Notes: generated by a model from the sequence alone, not told the origin. Shown: positions 1-8,714, counted from the first letter of the stretch. The stretch is DNA of 64,000 nucleotides from Terribium retamae (GCF_022347545.1 NZ_JAKREW010000002.1:124001-188000); one strand, 5' to 3'. Numbers and translations are program-made.

Positions 1-52
1 ATTGGCGGCGCCGATCCTGCGGCTTTCATCACATATGGTCCGGGCAACGGTC

Positions 53-1324
53 TCAGTTGGACGTCACGCGCGGACCGGCAACCTCGATCTTGATCACGTC
101 GCCAGGCAGCACGGGCGTGTTTTCGTCAGCTACGGTTTGGCTGTCCTTGCCGTCCTCACCCATGCGCACGATCGAATAGCTGATGATCGGCTCCGCGCCG
201 TTGCCCGCGGTTCGCGCGGCGTCCGGCGCCCGCGACATCGCTTCAGTCATGAGGCCAGAATACATGCCCATCTTGTAGTTCAACTGCTCGAGATCGGCTT
301 CCGTCTCCTGGCGGCTTTGAGCGACTTCGGTGTCGCGGTCGTTTTGCAGTTTGGTCGCGTCCTGTGTCGCCTTGGCGATGTCCTGCTTTGCACGCAGGCT
401 GGCAGTCTCCAGGTCGAGCACCTGGCCTTCAAGCTCTGCGCTGGTCCGCTCGAGGTTCAGGATGCGCTGGTTCACCACCAACCCCTTCTCGGCGAGCCCG
501 CTGATGCTTTTCAGCTCCGCCTTCGAAAGCTCAACCTGTCGATTCTGCGTGGCAATCTTCTTTGTCAGCGATTCGATCTCGGACTGCAGCAGCTTCTTGA
601 GGTCGTCCAGCGCTGTCAGTTGCAGGCGCAGGCGCTTCTCACGAGCTTCCTTCAGCGCGGTCTCGTCTGCCATCAGTTTGCGGCCGACCTCGCTTTTGTT
701 CAGCTCTTGCGGAAAGTCGATCTGATCCTTGTTGTCGGCCTCGGCGACCAATCGCGCGCGCCGAGCCAAAAGGCCATTCCGCTGCGCAACCAGCACGTCA
801 TAGTTGCCCTGCGCCTGGATGAAATCCCGTACGCCACCCGTTCCGCCATTGTCTGCGCGACGCAGCCCTCCGGCCAGGCTCATGGCTTTCAGCACCGTGA
901 GGCCGGGCGCATAAGGATATTTGCCTGGGGTCTGAACATCACCGGCAAGGAATACCGGCCGGAATTCGGCGATCTCTACCGACGCTTCCGGACGATCGGG
1001 CAGGCCGAGTTTCTGCTGCAATCCCGCTGCGATCGCTGTCGCCACTTCGGTGGTCGTCTTGCCTTTGACTTCGAGTTCGCCAACGAAGGGCAGCGAAATC
1101 TCGCCCGTGGGATTCACGCTGTAGTCCCCGCTGATCGTAGCCCAGTCGCGAACCGCGCCCTCGGCGCTCTGCCATTCGGCAACCCGGATGCGCAGCTTAT
1201 CCATCGCGTCGAGCCGATAGCCATCGGCCGCGGCCGCCGCGAAGGTCGCCGTCAGAAGAAGACCAAAGCATACAAAAACGCGGATGAACGGCCCAAAGGC
1301 CGCAATTGCGCGATAGTTCCTCAA
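53..1324 (-). CDS. exoF: ExoF, polysaccharide export/OMA-family periplasmic protein
   Basis: ExoF is needed, together with ExoY, for the first step of succinoglycan assembly, transfer of galactose to the lipid carrier. The 423-residue product has an N-terminal signal segment ending in Ala-Ala-Ala-Ala, a polysaccharide biosynthesis/export (SLBB-like) domain in the first 170 residues, and a long central coiled coil rich in Glu, Lys and Gln (about 200-340), like OMA-type export partners. The TTG at 1324 is chosen as start because AAGGA lies 9 nt upstream; reading further up would run into exoY. It follows exoY with a 55-bp gap on the same strand, so the two are probably one transcript. Length fits the Sinorhizobium protein (about 420 residues). 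Downstream sequence, where exoQ is expected, is outside the window. Confidence 0.93.
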   Translation of the reverse strand: MRNYRAIAAFGPFIRVFVCFGLLLTATFAAAAADGYRLDAMDKLRIRVAEWQSAEGAVRDWATISGDYSVNPTGEISLPFVGELEVKGKTTTEVATAIAAGLQQKLGLPDRPEASVEIAEFRPVFLAGDVQTPGKYPYAPGLTVLKAMSLAGGLRRADNGGTGGVRDFIQAQGNYDVLVAQRNGLLARRARLVAEADNKDQIDFPQELNKSEVGRKLMADETALKEAREKRLRLQLTALDDLKKLLQSEIESLTKKIATQNRQVELSKAELKSISGLAEKGLVVNQRILNLERTSAELEGQVLDLETASLRAKQDIAKATQDATKLQNDRDTEVAQSRQETEADLEQLNYKMGMYSGLMTEAMSRAPDAARTAGNGAEPIISYSIVRMGEDGKDSQTVADENTPVLPGDVIKIEVAGPRVTSN

Positions 1325-1379
1325 GGGCGGTCGTCCTTTCTCAACTGGCGGCTTTCCCCATTCAATTGAACACACCCCA

Positions 1380-2057
1380 TCAATAGCTGCCGCGCGACGA
1401 GAAAACGGCCGGAACGGTCCTGACCAGGATCTTGAGGTCGAAGACGAAGGACCAGTTCTCGACATAGTGCTGGTCGAAGGCGACGCGAGCGCCATAGGAA
1501 ACGTCGTTGCGTCCGCTGACTTGCCACAAGCCGGTAAGGCCCGGGCGCGACTGCAAATAGTATTCCGCCGCAGTACCGTAGAGTTCGAGCTCGTCCTTCA
1601 CCACGGGACGCGGGCCGACAAAGCTCATTTCACCGCGCAGGATATTGAAGATCTGGGGCAGCTCATCGAGGGAGAGCTTGCGCAGGACCATGCCGACATT
1701 GGTGACGCGCGGGTCGTTCTGCAGCTTGCGGGTGGCATTCCATTCTTCGCGGTCTTGCGGATTGTTGGCGAAATGAGCGGCCAGCACTTCATCGCCGTTC
1801 TCGACCATGCTGCGGAACTTCCAGCATCGGAAGACCGTGCCGTTCCGGCCGATTCGCGGGTGGCCATAAAGGACCGAACCACCATCGGTAGCCTTCACCA
1901 GGGCTGCCAGCATCAGCAGCAACGGGCTGAGCAGTACAATGCCAGCCAATGCACCTATAATGTCAAAACCACGCTTTATGGCGCCGCCGATCGCCGGAGG
2001 AGTCTCGGCGTCCGGCGGGCACGACAACCTGTTGGCCAATCTGGCGGCTTCTCTCAT
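1380..2057 (-). CDS. exoY: ExoY, undecaprenyl-phosphate galactosephosphotransferase
   Basis: ExoY starts each succinoglycan repeat by moving galactose-1-phosphate from UDP-galactose to the membrane lipid carrier. The 225-residue protein has one hydrophobic segment near residues 30-52 and the bacterial sugar transferase domain, with the hallmarks KFRSM, LDELPQ, FVGPRP and PGLTGLWQVSGR. The ATG at 2057 is preferred over an upstream TTG at 2072 because GGAG stands 7 nt before it. It is the first gene of a leftward exoY-exoF unit reading out of the AT-rich exoX-exoY control region. Length matches known ExoY (about 226). Confidence 0.96.
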   Translation of the reverse strand: MREAARLANRLSCPPDAETPPAIGGAIKRGFDIIGALAGIVLLSPLLLMLAALVKATDGGSVLYGHPRIGRNGTVFRCWKFRSMVENGDEVLAAHFANNPQDREEWNATRKLQNDPRVTNVGMVLRKLSLDELPQIFNILRGEMSFVGPRPVVKDELELYGTAAEYYLQSRPGLTGLWQVSGRNDVSYGARVAFDQHYVENWSFVFDLKILVRTVPAVFSSRGSY

Positions 2058-2090
2058 TTTGTTGCTCCGCAAAAAATGGTCAGGTCAACG

Positions 2091-2107
2091 ATGCTGCATT
2101 GCAGCAT
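2091..2107. promoter_or_regulatory. 17-bp palindrome upstream of exoY
   Basis: ATGCTGCA and TGCAGCAT flank a single central T, giving a perfect 8-bp inverted repeat centred 42 nt upstream of the exoY start. Its core TGCATTGCA recurs upstream of exoK at 7796-7804. Operator function is inferred. Confidence 0.5.
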
Positions 2108-2483
2108 ACGAACAATAGAGCGCTGGATATGTCACCTCTATGATGAAAATCGGTCGCAATAACGAGACGGCAGTCATATTTTGTAACGAATCGAAACATT
2201 GCGGGTTCTGCGATGCTCGAACCCTCCATGAAAACTCACTTTTGTGTTTGATTTCCTTTATTTTTTCAATATTAAACTATAAAATATCGCAGATACGCCG
2301 GTATTTATCCAAATGTATTTTATTTTTCAATGAAAAGGCTACAGATATTACCAATAGCGCTAAAATAACGCGAGCACCATCACTTCAAGGTTTGCACGTA
2401 CAACCGCAAGCGCGCATGTGTTGCAATAATATCTCCAACCAGCCCAAGGTAAATTGCGAGACGGGAAGTGATGCAGTGGTGTG

Positions 2484-2512
2484 TTGCCTAGTGTTGCCCA
2501 AATTCCTATATT
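2484..2512 (+). promoter_or_regulatory. Predicted sigma70 promoter of exoX
   Basis: TTGCCT (2484-2489) and TATATT (2507-2512) are separated by exactly 17 nt and point toward exoX. The leader would be about 155 nt. This is a motif match only. Confidence 0.45.
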
Positions 2513-2675
2513 TGTTGGTGTGCGGGCAAATGGGAAATCAGGGCTTCATGCTTCAAAGAAAGCGTGTCTTGATTTCATCGGCTGAGGTGTAAGACCAGCG
2601 CCCGTCACGGCGGGAGAGAGGTTTTGCCCAAGCGTTTCAACACGACACGAAATCAGAACGACAGGGAAGGATAAG

Positions 2676-2972
2676 ATGTCTTTCCTGTTATTCCTTCGTG
2701 GCTTGATCGGCGTGTTGGTTGCATTCGCCATAGCAAGCTATGCCATTACGCAATCGGCTTGGACAACTTTCGTCCAGACTTTGATTTGCGCAATTATTAT
2801 TCAGGTTGGCTATTTTATCGCCATCTTGTTCATGGTTTGGCGCTCCAGCGCGACCAACAACAGAGGCAAAGGCTTGGCTCGCGGTGAAAACATCGTCGCA
2901 TCCTCCAAGGAAATCCAGCCCAAGGGTGAAACAGCCCAGCTACCGGGCGTGGGGCGTTCGCCGCTGCCTTAA
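2676..2972 (+). CDS. exoX: ExoX, exopolysaccharide synthesis repressor, small membrane protein
   Basis: ExoX is a small inner-membrane protein that lowers succinoglycan production post-translationally, its dose relative to ExoY being decisive in Sinorhizobium. The 98-residue product shows two hydrophobic helices (about residues 3-24 and 28-55) followed by a polar, Lys/Gly-rich tail, the expected layout. Start ATG has GGAAGG 5 nt upstream. It is transcribed away from exoY across the shared control region and followed after 134 bp by exoU. Identification rests on length, topology and position more than on conserved residues. Confidence 0.85.
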   Translation: MSFLLFLRGLIGVLVAFAIASYAITQSAWTTFVQTLICAIIIQVGYFIAILFMVWRSSATNNRGKGLARGENIVASSKEIQPKGETAQLPGVGRSPLP

Positions 2973-3106
2973 GGTTCCTCCGAATAAACTGTCATCAAAT
3001 CGCCTTGCGTTTCTGCCAACAGGCAGCCGCAGCGTGTGGCATGCTGTCAAATGGGCATTGGGGAATGGACGGGCCGCAAACGAACGGCCTCAATTGGAGT
3101 GTGGAG

Positions 3107-4111
3107 ATGGCCTCATCCGCCACGGTCTGCGTGATCATCGCGGCCAGGAACGCCGAATCAACCATTGCACGCGCAGTTGCTTCGGCACTGCGCGAGAAGC
3201 GGGTTTCCGAAGTCGTCGTCGTCGATGACGGCTCCCAGGATGCGACAGGCCAAGCCGCCCTGGAGGTCAATGATTCCACCGGCCGGCTGCATCTCCTTCG
3301 TCTCGACCGCAATCAAGGACCGGCCCATGCCCGCAACCGGGCTATCGAACATTCCAAGGCGCCGCTGATTTCCATATTGGATGCCGACGACTTTTTCCTT
3401 GAAGGCAGGTTTGAAACGCTGCTCGACGGCGACGACTGGGATTTCGTCGCCGACAACATCGTCTTCATCGACAGTCGCAGCGCGCACAACACCGAGCCGC
3501 AGGTGCCGAATTTTGAACCCGCACCGCGCTTCCTCGACCTGCAGGGATTTGTGGAAGGCAACATTTCGAAGCGAGGCGCTTCGCGCGGTGAGATAGGCTT
3601 CCTGAAGCCCGTCATGCGCCGTTCTTTCCTGGATGCACACGACCTGCGCTATGACGAACAGCTGCGGCTGGGCGAAGATTATGATCTTTATGCCCGCGCA
3701 TTGCTGAAGGCTGCCCGATACAAAATCGTCCATGGTTGCGGCTATGGTGCCGTCGTGCGCGCGGATTCGTTGAGCGGAAAACACAGGACCGAAGATCTGA
3801 AGCGGCTTTACGAAGCCGATTTGGCCATGTTGGCCGGCCCCTTGCCGGAAGCGGCAAGGAATGTGTTGAGCCGCCACGAGCGTCACGTCCGTGGCCGCTA
3901 CGAGTTGCGCCATTTCCTCGATATCAAAGCGTCTCGCGGCTTGATCCGGGCAGGCGTCCACGCCCTGATGCATCCAACCGCGCTACCGGCGATTGCCGGC
4001 GGCGTTCTCGGCGACAAACTGGAAGCGCTGGGACGGCGGCAAGGGCCGACCACCGATCAGCCGGCACCTCTGCGTTACCTGCTGCCGGCTCACATCGGCA
4101 TTCAGAAATAA
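3107..4111 (+). CDS. exoU: ExoU, succinoglycan glucosyltransferase (GT2)
   Basis: A family 2 glycosyltransferase that in the Sinorhizobium scheme adds the sixth sugar (glucose) of the octasaccharide on the cytoplasmic face. Visible motifs are VIIAARNAE at the N terminus, VVVDDGSQD, the acceptor-binding LDADDFF and a later RLGEDYDLYARAL block. The ATG at 3107 has GGAG 8 nt upstream and gives 334 residues; an ATG at 3065 and a start at 3005 extend into sequence without GT2 character. The 3' end overlaps the convergent exoV by 10 bp. Confidence 0.88.
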   Translation: MASSATVCVIIAARNAESTIARAVASALREKRVSEVVVVDDGSQDATGQAALEVNDSTGRLHLLRLDRNQGPAHARNRAIEHSKAPLISILDADDFFLEGRFETLLDGDDWDFVADNIVFIDSRSAHNTEPQVPNFEPAPRFLDLQGFVEGNISKRGASRGEIGFLKPVMRRSFLDAHDLRYDEQLRLGEDYDLYARALLKAARYKIVHGCGYGAVVRADSLSGKHRTEDLKRLYEADLAMLAGPLPEAARNVLSRHERHVRGRYELRHFLDIKASRGLIRAGVHALMHPTALPAIAGGVLGDKLEALGRRQGPTTDQPAPLRYLLPAHIGIQK

Positions 4112-5046
4112 TCGCGCCGCACCTCCGCGAGAACTTCGCGGAAACGATCCTTCCGGTCCATCAGTCTTGCCTCGCTGCTGAGTTGCGGCTTGGCCTTGCG
4201 GGCCTGCCACAATGCCAGGATCGACGGTGCCGCCAGTGCTTGCTTGGCTACGGAGCGCAGCCTGGACGGTGGTGGATCGTTGCGAGCCATCACCAATGCC
4301 TCGCCCTGGGCACCGACATCCTCAGCCTTGACCGTCGGCTGCTCGAATCCGAAGCCCCAGAAGCGCGCACCTTTCGTGATCGCCTCGGCTCTCGACGAGA
4401 TCGGTATCTGGCGCGGTTTATATTCGACCTCAAGCGATGTCGCCCAATCGCTCCATTTGAAGGAATTGATAGAGCGCGAGGTCGTGACGGCAACCCACGG
4501 CACCCTGAAGGCATCGGCAAGGATGGCGGCATGCATCGATTCGGCTACCACCATTTCTGCCTGGGCGATGGCACGGATTACCGACTTGGCTTCGCCGCAC
4601 GGGTCCACGTAGCCCAGCCCCGCTGCCTGGCAGACGAGGGGCCAGATGCCACCGACAGTCGATTCCCAATGCGGAACGAAGATTGCGCCGCCGGTCTTCG
4701 GCAAGTTCCGGAATTCCGGCATCTCGGCCACCATGACAGCTGGATCAATGATGCCGAGTTCCCGTGGCAGCCCCAGTTTTTCGGCGGTCAATGGCCCACG
4801 GACGGCGCGGATATCCCATTCCGCCGCATTTGAAAAATCGGGCAGTGAGCCGTAACCGAAACCGCTTCCGATGACGAGTTTCTTCACATCGCTCGGCAGC
4901 AGCGCCTGGTTCAGCACTGTTCCGACACCGACCAGAAGCACTTCCGGATGCACGTTGCGGAAGCCGGGCAAAAGGAAATCCCATAGCCACAGGTTCAGAT
5001 CGTCGCCAAAATTGCCGTGAGCGGATTCCCAATAGAAAGGCTGCAT
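4102..5046 (-). CDS. exoV: ExoV, succinoglycan pyruvyltransferase
   Basis: ExoV transfers pyruvate from phosphoenolpyruvate to the terminal sugar of the repeat unit as a ketal. The 314-residue protein is a polysaccharide pyruvyl transferase: NFGDDLNLWLW near the N terminus, the glycine-rich VIGSGFGYG, RAVRGPLT, and the conserved AEMVVAESMHAAILADAFRV block. Start ATG has AGGA 7 nt upstream, inside the end of exoW, which lies 9 bp before it on the same strand. The two genes form a leftward exoW-exoV pair. Length equals that of known ExoV (about 316). Confidence 0.93.
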   Translation of the reverse strand: MQPFYWESAHGNFGDDLNLWLWDFLLPGFRNVHPEVLLVGVGTVLNQALLPSDVKKLVIGSGFGYGSLPDFSNAAEWDIRAVRGPLTAEKLGLPRELGIIDPAVMVAEMPEFRNLPKTGGAIFVPHWESTVGGIWPLVCQAAGLGYVDPCGEAKSVIRAIAQAEMVVAESMHAAILADAFRVPWVAVTTSRSINSFKWSDWATSLEVEYKPRQIPISSRAEAITKGARFWGFGFEQPTVKAEDVGAQGEALVMARNDPPPSRLRSVAKQALAAPSILALWQARKAKPQLSSEARLMDRKDRFREVLAEVRRDYF

Positions 5047-5055
5047 GGAAGCGTC

Positions 5056-6015
5056 CTATTTCGCGATCTTGGAAACAGCGAGATTGACAGCGCTGCTCAA
5101 AAGTTTCGGATCTCGCCATGCCCAAGCGGCCAACTGTTTGAATTGCGGCGCCTTCCGCGCCTTCACCAGTCGCGCCTGCCCCCACAGAGCCTGATTGCGG
5201 GCCGTCTGCTTGTAGGCCTCGATGGACGCGCGGTCTTCGGCAACATGCTGAAAGCGGTTCTCCAACTGGTCAAGTGCCACCCAGGTGTTGAATTGCTGCT
5301 TCAGGAATTGCGGCGAATCGCTATCCAGTCCGTGGAAGATGTTGATGCCTTCACCACGCACAGCACCGACGGCTTCGGAAAGGATCGCACGACGGGCTCC
5401 CCGAACGCAATCATAAAAGAAAAGCACGTCCTCGGCGGCCAGGCGCAGCGAAGCATCGAAACGAACCTTCCGGAATAGCGGTTCGCCTATGACCATGCAG
5501 GACAGATGCATGAAGCTCCAGTTCTTCAGCATGGTCGCGCCGAGCGCCGGGATCTCGACGAGCGGCGGCTCGTGGGCAAGCCGTATGACTTCGGTCACCT
5601 CGGCGAGGTCGGCCACGCCGAAGTGGTAATAAAAGGCATCGCCACCTTTGATCGAGGCCCAGTAACAATCCGCATCAAAAAGTGACAGCCCAGCCATGGC
5701 ATTCTTCAGATGGTCGGGAGTCCACTCGTCGTCGGAATCGAGGAAGGCGGCATAGGCGCTGTCGGCGCCGATGTGATCGAGCCCGGTGTTGCGTGCCCCA
5801 CCCGGTCCCGCATTCGGTTGTTTTACAACAGTTATTCGTTTTCGTTCGGCAAGAGCGAGATCTGAAAGATCGCTTTCAGCCGGCAGCGGGGAGGCATCGT
5901 CGACGACGATCACATCGAAATCCGGATGCGTTTGCGCTAACACAGATCTCAGCGCGCGGGCCAGGATTCCGGGCTCTCGCTGGTAGTAAGGTATGATGAC
6001 AGTGCATTTCGTCAT
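5056..6015 (-). CDS. exoW: ExoW, succinoglycan beta-1,3-glucosyltransferase (GT2)
   Basis: GT2 enzyme assigned to adding the seventh sugar of the repeat unit. The 319-residue product begins TVIIPYYQREPGILARAL, then VIVVDDASP, GPGGARNTGLD and FLDSDDEW, the ordered nucleotide-sugar and metal-binding blocks of the GT-A fold. The chosen ATG at 6015 gives exactly the length of ExoW in Sinorhizobium; reading further upstream has no GT2 character. It heads the exoW-exoV unit and is divergent from exoB across 265 bp. Confidence 0.9.
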   Translation of the reverse strand: MTKCTVIIPYYQREPGILARALRSVLAQTHPDFDVIVVDDASPLPAESDLSDLALAERKRITVVKQPNAGPGGARNTGLDHIGADSAYAAFLDSDDEWTPDHLKNAMAGLSLFDADCYWASIKGGDAFYYHFGVADLAEVTEVIRLAHEPPLVEIPALGATMLKNWSFMHLSCMVIGEPLFRKVRFDASLRLAAEDVLFFYDCVRGARRAILSEAVGAVRGEGINIFHGLDSDSPQFLKQQFNTWVALDQLENRFQHVAEDRASIEAYKQTARNQALWGQARLVKARKAPQFKQLAAWAWRDPKLLSSAVNLAVSKIAK

Positions 6016-6280
6016 TTTTTCGCGCCTTCGGGAGTTTAGGAACCCGCGCAAGTGGTTCCGATGATTCCGGTCGGTGCCCCCCGTCCAGAGCTCGCTGACG
6101 CACGGCCGCTCGTTCAAACAAACGGTGTTCGTCCCATGCCGGCTGCTTTTAACCTGAAAAGCGTGACAAAAGATGTCGGCCGCAGCGCGCCCTCCAAAAT
6201 CAGCACATTCGGGCTGAAATTTGTCGCCGTCCAGGCAACGTTTTCCGAACCCTTCGCACCCATCGAAAAGGATTGATCCC

Positions 6281-7267
6281 GTGACCAACATTCTCGTCGT
6301 CGGCGGCGCCGGATATATCGGATCCCACACTTGCCTGAATCTGGCCGAGCGCGGTTTCACGCCGGTCGTCTACGACAATCTGAGCAACGGCCATGCCGAA
6401 TTCGTCAAATGGGGGCCATTGGAGCGAGGCGACATCCGCGACCGGGAAAGGCTTACCGCAGTCATCGAGGCTTACCGTCCCGCTGCCATCGTGCATTTCG
6501 CGGCCCTTATTGAAGTCGGCGAATCAGTGAAGGCGCCAGCCGCCTTTTACGAAAACAACGTCGCAGGCACGCTCAGCCTGCTCCTTGCGGCCCAACAGGC
6601 CCGTATCGACAAGCTAGTCTTCTCCTCGACCTGCGCCACCTACGGTCTGCCTGTCGATGTGCCCATGAAGGAAACGCATCCGCAGAATCCTATCAATCCT
6701 TATGGCCGTTCCAAGCTGATCGTGGAGCAGATGCTGGCCGATCTCGACCGCTACCAGGGCTTCCGCTCCGTCATCCTGCGCTATTTCAATGCAGCCGGCG
6801 CCGACCCTGAAGGCCGCATCGGCGAGCGGCATTCACCCGAAACACACGCGGTACCGCTCGCTATCGACGCCGCCCTCGGTCGCCGTGCCGGTTTCAACAT
6901 CTTTGGCACCGACTACGACACGCGCGACGGCACCTGCGTGCGTGACTTTATCCATGTCGCCGATCTTGCCGATGCCCATGGGCGCGCCGTCGAATATCTT
7001 CTCGGCGGCGGAGAAAGCGTCGCGCTCAATCTTGGTACCGGCACCGGAACGACGGTTCAGGAATTGCTCACAGCGATCGCGCGGGAGGCCGGCAAGCCAT
7101 TCCCGATTCAACGTGAAGGGCGTCGCGAAGGCGATGCTCCTGTCCTGGTCGCCGACAATGCCAAGGCAAGAGCCGTCCTGGGCTGGAATCCGAAACATGA
7201 CCTCGAATCGATCGTGCGTTCGGCCTGGCGATGGCACGCCTCGACGGGACTGGCTGCGGCAGAGTAA
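6281..7267 (+). CDS. exoB: ExoB, UDP-glucose 4-epimerase
   Basis: Interconverts UDP-glucose and UDP-galactose and so supplies the galactose used by ExoY, and galactose for other surface glycans. It is a GalE-type extended SDR of 328 residues: NAD-binding GGAGYIG at 8-14, FSSTCATYG, and the catalytic Tyr141-x3-Lys145 in NPYGRSK. The GTG at 6281 follows AAGGA by about 8 nt and lines up with the expected MTNILVVGG start. In Sinorhizobium exoB lies at the opposite end of the cluster; here it stands between exoW and exoK. Confidence 0.95.
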   Translation: MTNILVVGGAGYIGSHTCLNLAERGFTPVVYDNLSNGHAEFVKWGPLERGDIRDRERLTAVIEAYRPAAIVHFAALIEVGESVKAPAAFYENNVAGTLSLLLAAQQARIDKLVFSSTCATYGLPVDVPMKETHPQNPINPYGRSKLIVEQMLADLDRYQGFRSVILRYFNAAGADPEGRIGERHSPETHAVPLAIDAALGRRAGFNIFGTDYDTRDGTCVRDFIHVADLADAHGRAVEYLLGGGESVALNLGTGTGTTVQELLTAIAREAGKPFPIQREGRREGDAPVLVADNAKARAVLGWNPKHDLESIVRSAWRWHASTGLAAAE

Positions 7268-7316
7268 GATAGCATCACGGGTGGGTAAGGTTGCGAACGG
7301 CAAGGAAGGACCGGCC

Positions 7317-7715
7317 ATGGCCTTATTCAAATTCCAGGGGCAAAAACAGTTTCGAGTCAGAAGTCCTCGGCGGGATCGCGAAACCGACGCGGCACGTGCC
7401 GCCCGTCTGCTCGCCCTCGTCGATGGGTTGCGCAAGGAAATCGAGCGCGAGCGGGACGGCTTGCGCAATCGCCACGAGAGTGTCGCGTTCCAAGCTGCTT
7501 TTTCGCAACAAGCTCTCGAAGATGACGAGGCGACCTCCATGTCGCCAGCGATCAGCGACCTCACCGACATGATGATCCGCTATGCGGAACGCATCTCTGC
7601 ACTGGAGAAGCAGATCGATTTTGTTACCGGATTACGCGCTCAGGCCAAGCTATTTCCCTTGGAAAACGAAGAGGTCGGAGCTTCCGCTGCGGGCAAGGGC
7701 CGACGCCTGGCTTAA
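7317..7715 (+). CDS. Unknown helical protein inside the exo cluster
   Basis: I do not recognise this gene. It encodes 132 residues, strongly charged and predicted helical: a basic N terminus, an amphipathic heptad-like stretch at about 26-55 (LLALVDGLRKEIERERDGL) and a second at about 80-112 (ISALEKQIDFVTGL). No signal peptide or membrane segment is visible, so it should be cytoplasmic. The start is well supported by AAGGAAGGA 6 nt before the ATG. It lies 49 bp after exoB, on the same strand, and is probably co-transcribed. No exo gene of this kind is known to me at this position; a structural or regulatory role in polysaccharide synthesis is only a guess from location. Confidence 0.75.
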   Translation: MALFKFQGQKQFRVRSPRRDRETDAARAARLLALVDGLRKEIERERDGLRNRHESVAFQAAFSQQALEDDEATSMSPAISDLTDMMIRYAERISALEKQIDFVTGLRAQAKLFPLENEEVGASAAGKGRRLA

Positions 7716-7792
7716 CCGACGATCATAAAAAGTTACCACGCGGCCTGCAGGAATGTGGGCTGACGTCACATTGTGATCCGCTAATTGATCTT

Positions 7793-7808
7793 ATGTGCAT
7801 TGCAACAT
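7793..7808. promoter_or_regulatory. Near-palindrome upstream of exoK
   Basis: ATGTGCATTGCAACAT is an imperfect inverted repeat 64 nt before the exoK start. It shares the 9-mer TGCATTGCA and the outer ATG/CAT with the palindrome at 2091-2107 upstream of exoY. A common regulator is an inference. Confidence 0.4.
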
Positions 7809-7871
7809 TCGCCCGAAATTGACGCGGGTCGCAGCGCAGGCGAACGACCCGAAACGAAAGTAGCAAGCGGT

Positions 7872-8714
7872 ATGGCTGTAAGTCTGAGAATACCGGCGCG
7901 AGCCGCCCTGACATGGTGTGTGATGGGTGTTTCGGCGCTTACCGTTTCTACGGCCGTCACTACCATAGTGCGTGCCGAAGAACAAAAAGAAGCAAAGGCG
8001 ACGGGGAAATCCTTCGTCGAAACCTTCGACAAGCTGGACCGGAAGCGCTGGTACGTTTCTGATGGCTGGTCGAATGGCGATCACCAGAATTGTACCTGGT
8101 CGGCCAAGCAGGTCAGCGTTTCCGACGGCACGCTGAAGCTCGGCTTCCAGCCTGAAGAGAGCAAGGGCCGTTCCTATGTCTGCGGCGAAGTGCAGACGTT
8201 CAAACGATTCGCCTACGGCACCTTCGAAGTGCGCATGAAGGCCGTCGCCGGCTCGGGTCTCAACACCGGCTTCTTCTCCTTCATCGGCCCGGTCCACAAA
8301 CAGCCGCATGACGAGATCGATTTCGAAGTCCTCGGCAAGGACCCTTCGAAGGTGCAGGTCAACCAGTACGTCAATGGCAAGAGCGTGGGTTCAGCCAAGC
8401 TGGTCGATGTTCCTGGCGGCGCGGATAAAGACTTCCACGACTATGCTTTCGTTTGGGAAAAGGACCGCATCGCCTGGTATGTCGACGGCAAGCTTGTTGA
8501 AGAAGCCACCGACCCTGCCAAGCTGCCTAGCCATCCGTCCAAGATCTATCTCAGCCTTTGGGGCAGCGACACGCTGAAATCCTGGATGGGTGCATTTGCC
8601 AGCCCTGAAAAGCAGATCACCGCCGAAGTGGATCGCGTTGCCTTTACCGCTTCCGGCGAGGCCTGCCAGTTTCCCGAATCGATCGTCTGCAAGTTGAACA
8701 AGAGCACGCAATGA
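7872..8714 (+). CDS. exoK: ExoK, secreted endo-beta-1,3-1,4-glycanase (GH16)
   Basis: ExoK cuts nascent succinoglycan to give low-molecular-weight polymer. The 280-residue protein carries a basic N terminus and a hydrophobic segment ending in VRA, suggesting Sec export, then a GH16 domain. The catalytic motif is HDEIDFEVLG, with nucleophile Glu148, Asp150 and acid/base Glu152; SGLNTGFFSF and the Trp-rich DHQNCTWSAKQV precede it. ATG at 7872 is preferred over 7785 because it leads directly into the signal peptide, although its ribosome site is weak. It starts the rightward block exoK-L-A-M-O-N-P. Confidence 0.93.
   Translation: MAVSLRIPARAALTWCVMGVSALTVSTAVTTIVRAEEQKEAKATGKSFVETFDKLDRKRWYVSDGWSNGDHQNCTWSAKQVSVSDGTLKLGFQPEESKGRSYVCGEVQTFKRFAYGTFEVRMKAVAGSGLNTGFFSFIGPVHKQPHDEIDFEVLGKDPSKVQVNQYVNGKSVGSAKLVDVPGGADKDFHDYAFVWEKDRIAWYVDGKLVEEATDPAKLPSHPSKIYLSLWGSDTLKSWMGAFASPEKQITAEVDRVAFTASGEACQFPESIVCKLNKSTQ

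Larger units (their letters stand above)
2058..2675. promoter_or_regulatory. exoY-exoX divergent control region
   Basis: This 618-bp gap between divergent exoY and exoX is strikingly richer in A+T than the rest of the exo locus, especially 2240-2360. It holds a 17-bp palindrome near exoY and a plausible sigma70 promoter for exoX, described separately. Several short runs of TTGC/GCAA recur between 2395 and 2500. A rightward open frame from 2140 to 2592 is present, but its Cys-rich composition and lack of any recognisable domain argue against a gene. The exo cluster is known to be regulated at this point in Sinorhizobium; which factors act here cannot be read from the sequence. Confidence 0.7.

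Noticed and set aside
2140..2592. Rightward 150-codon open frame in the exoY-exoX gap
   Set aside because: AT-rich, Cys-rich, no Shine-Dalgarno or domain, and it overlaps the predicted exoX promoter; better explained as regulatory DNA.
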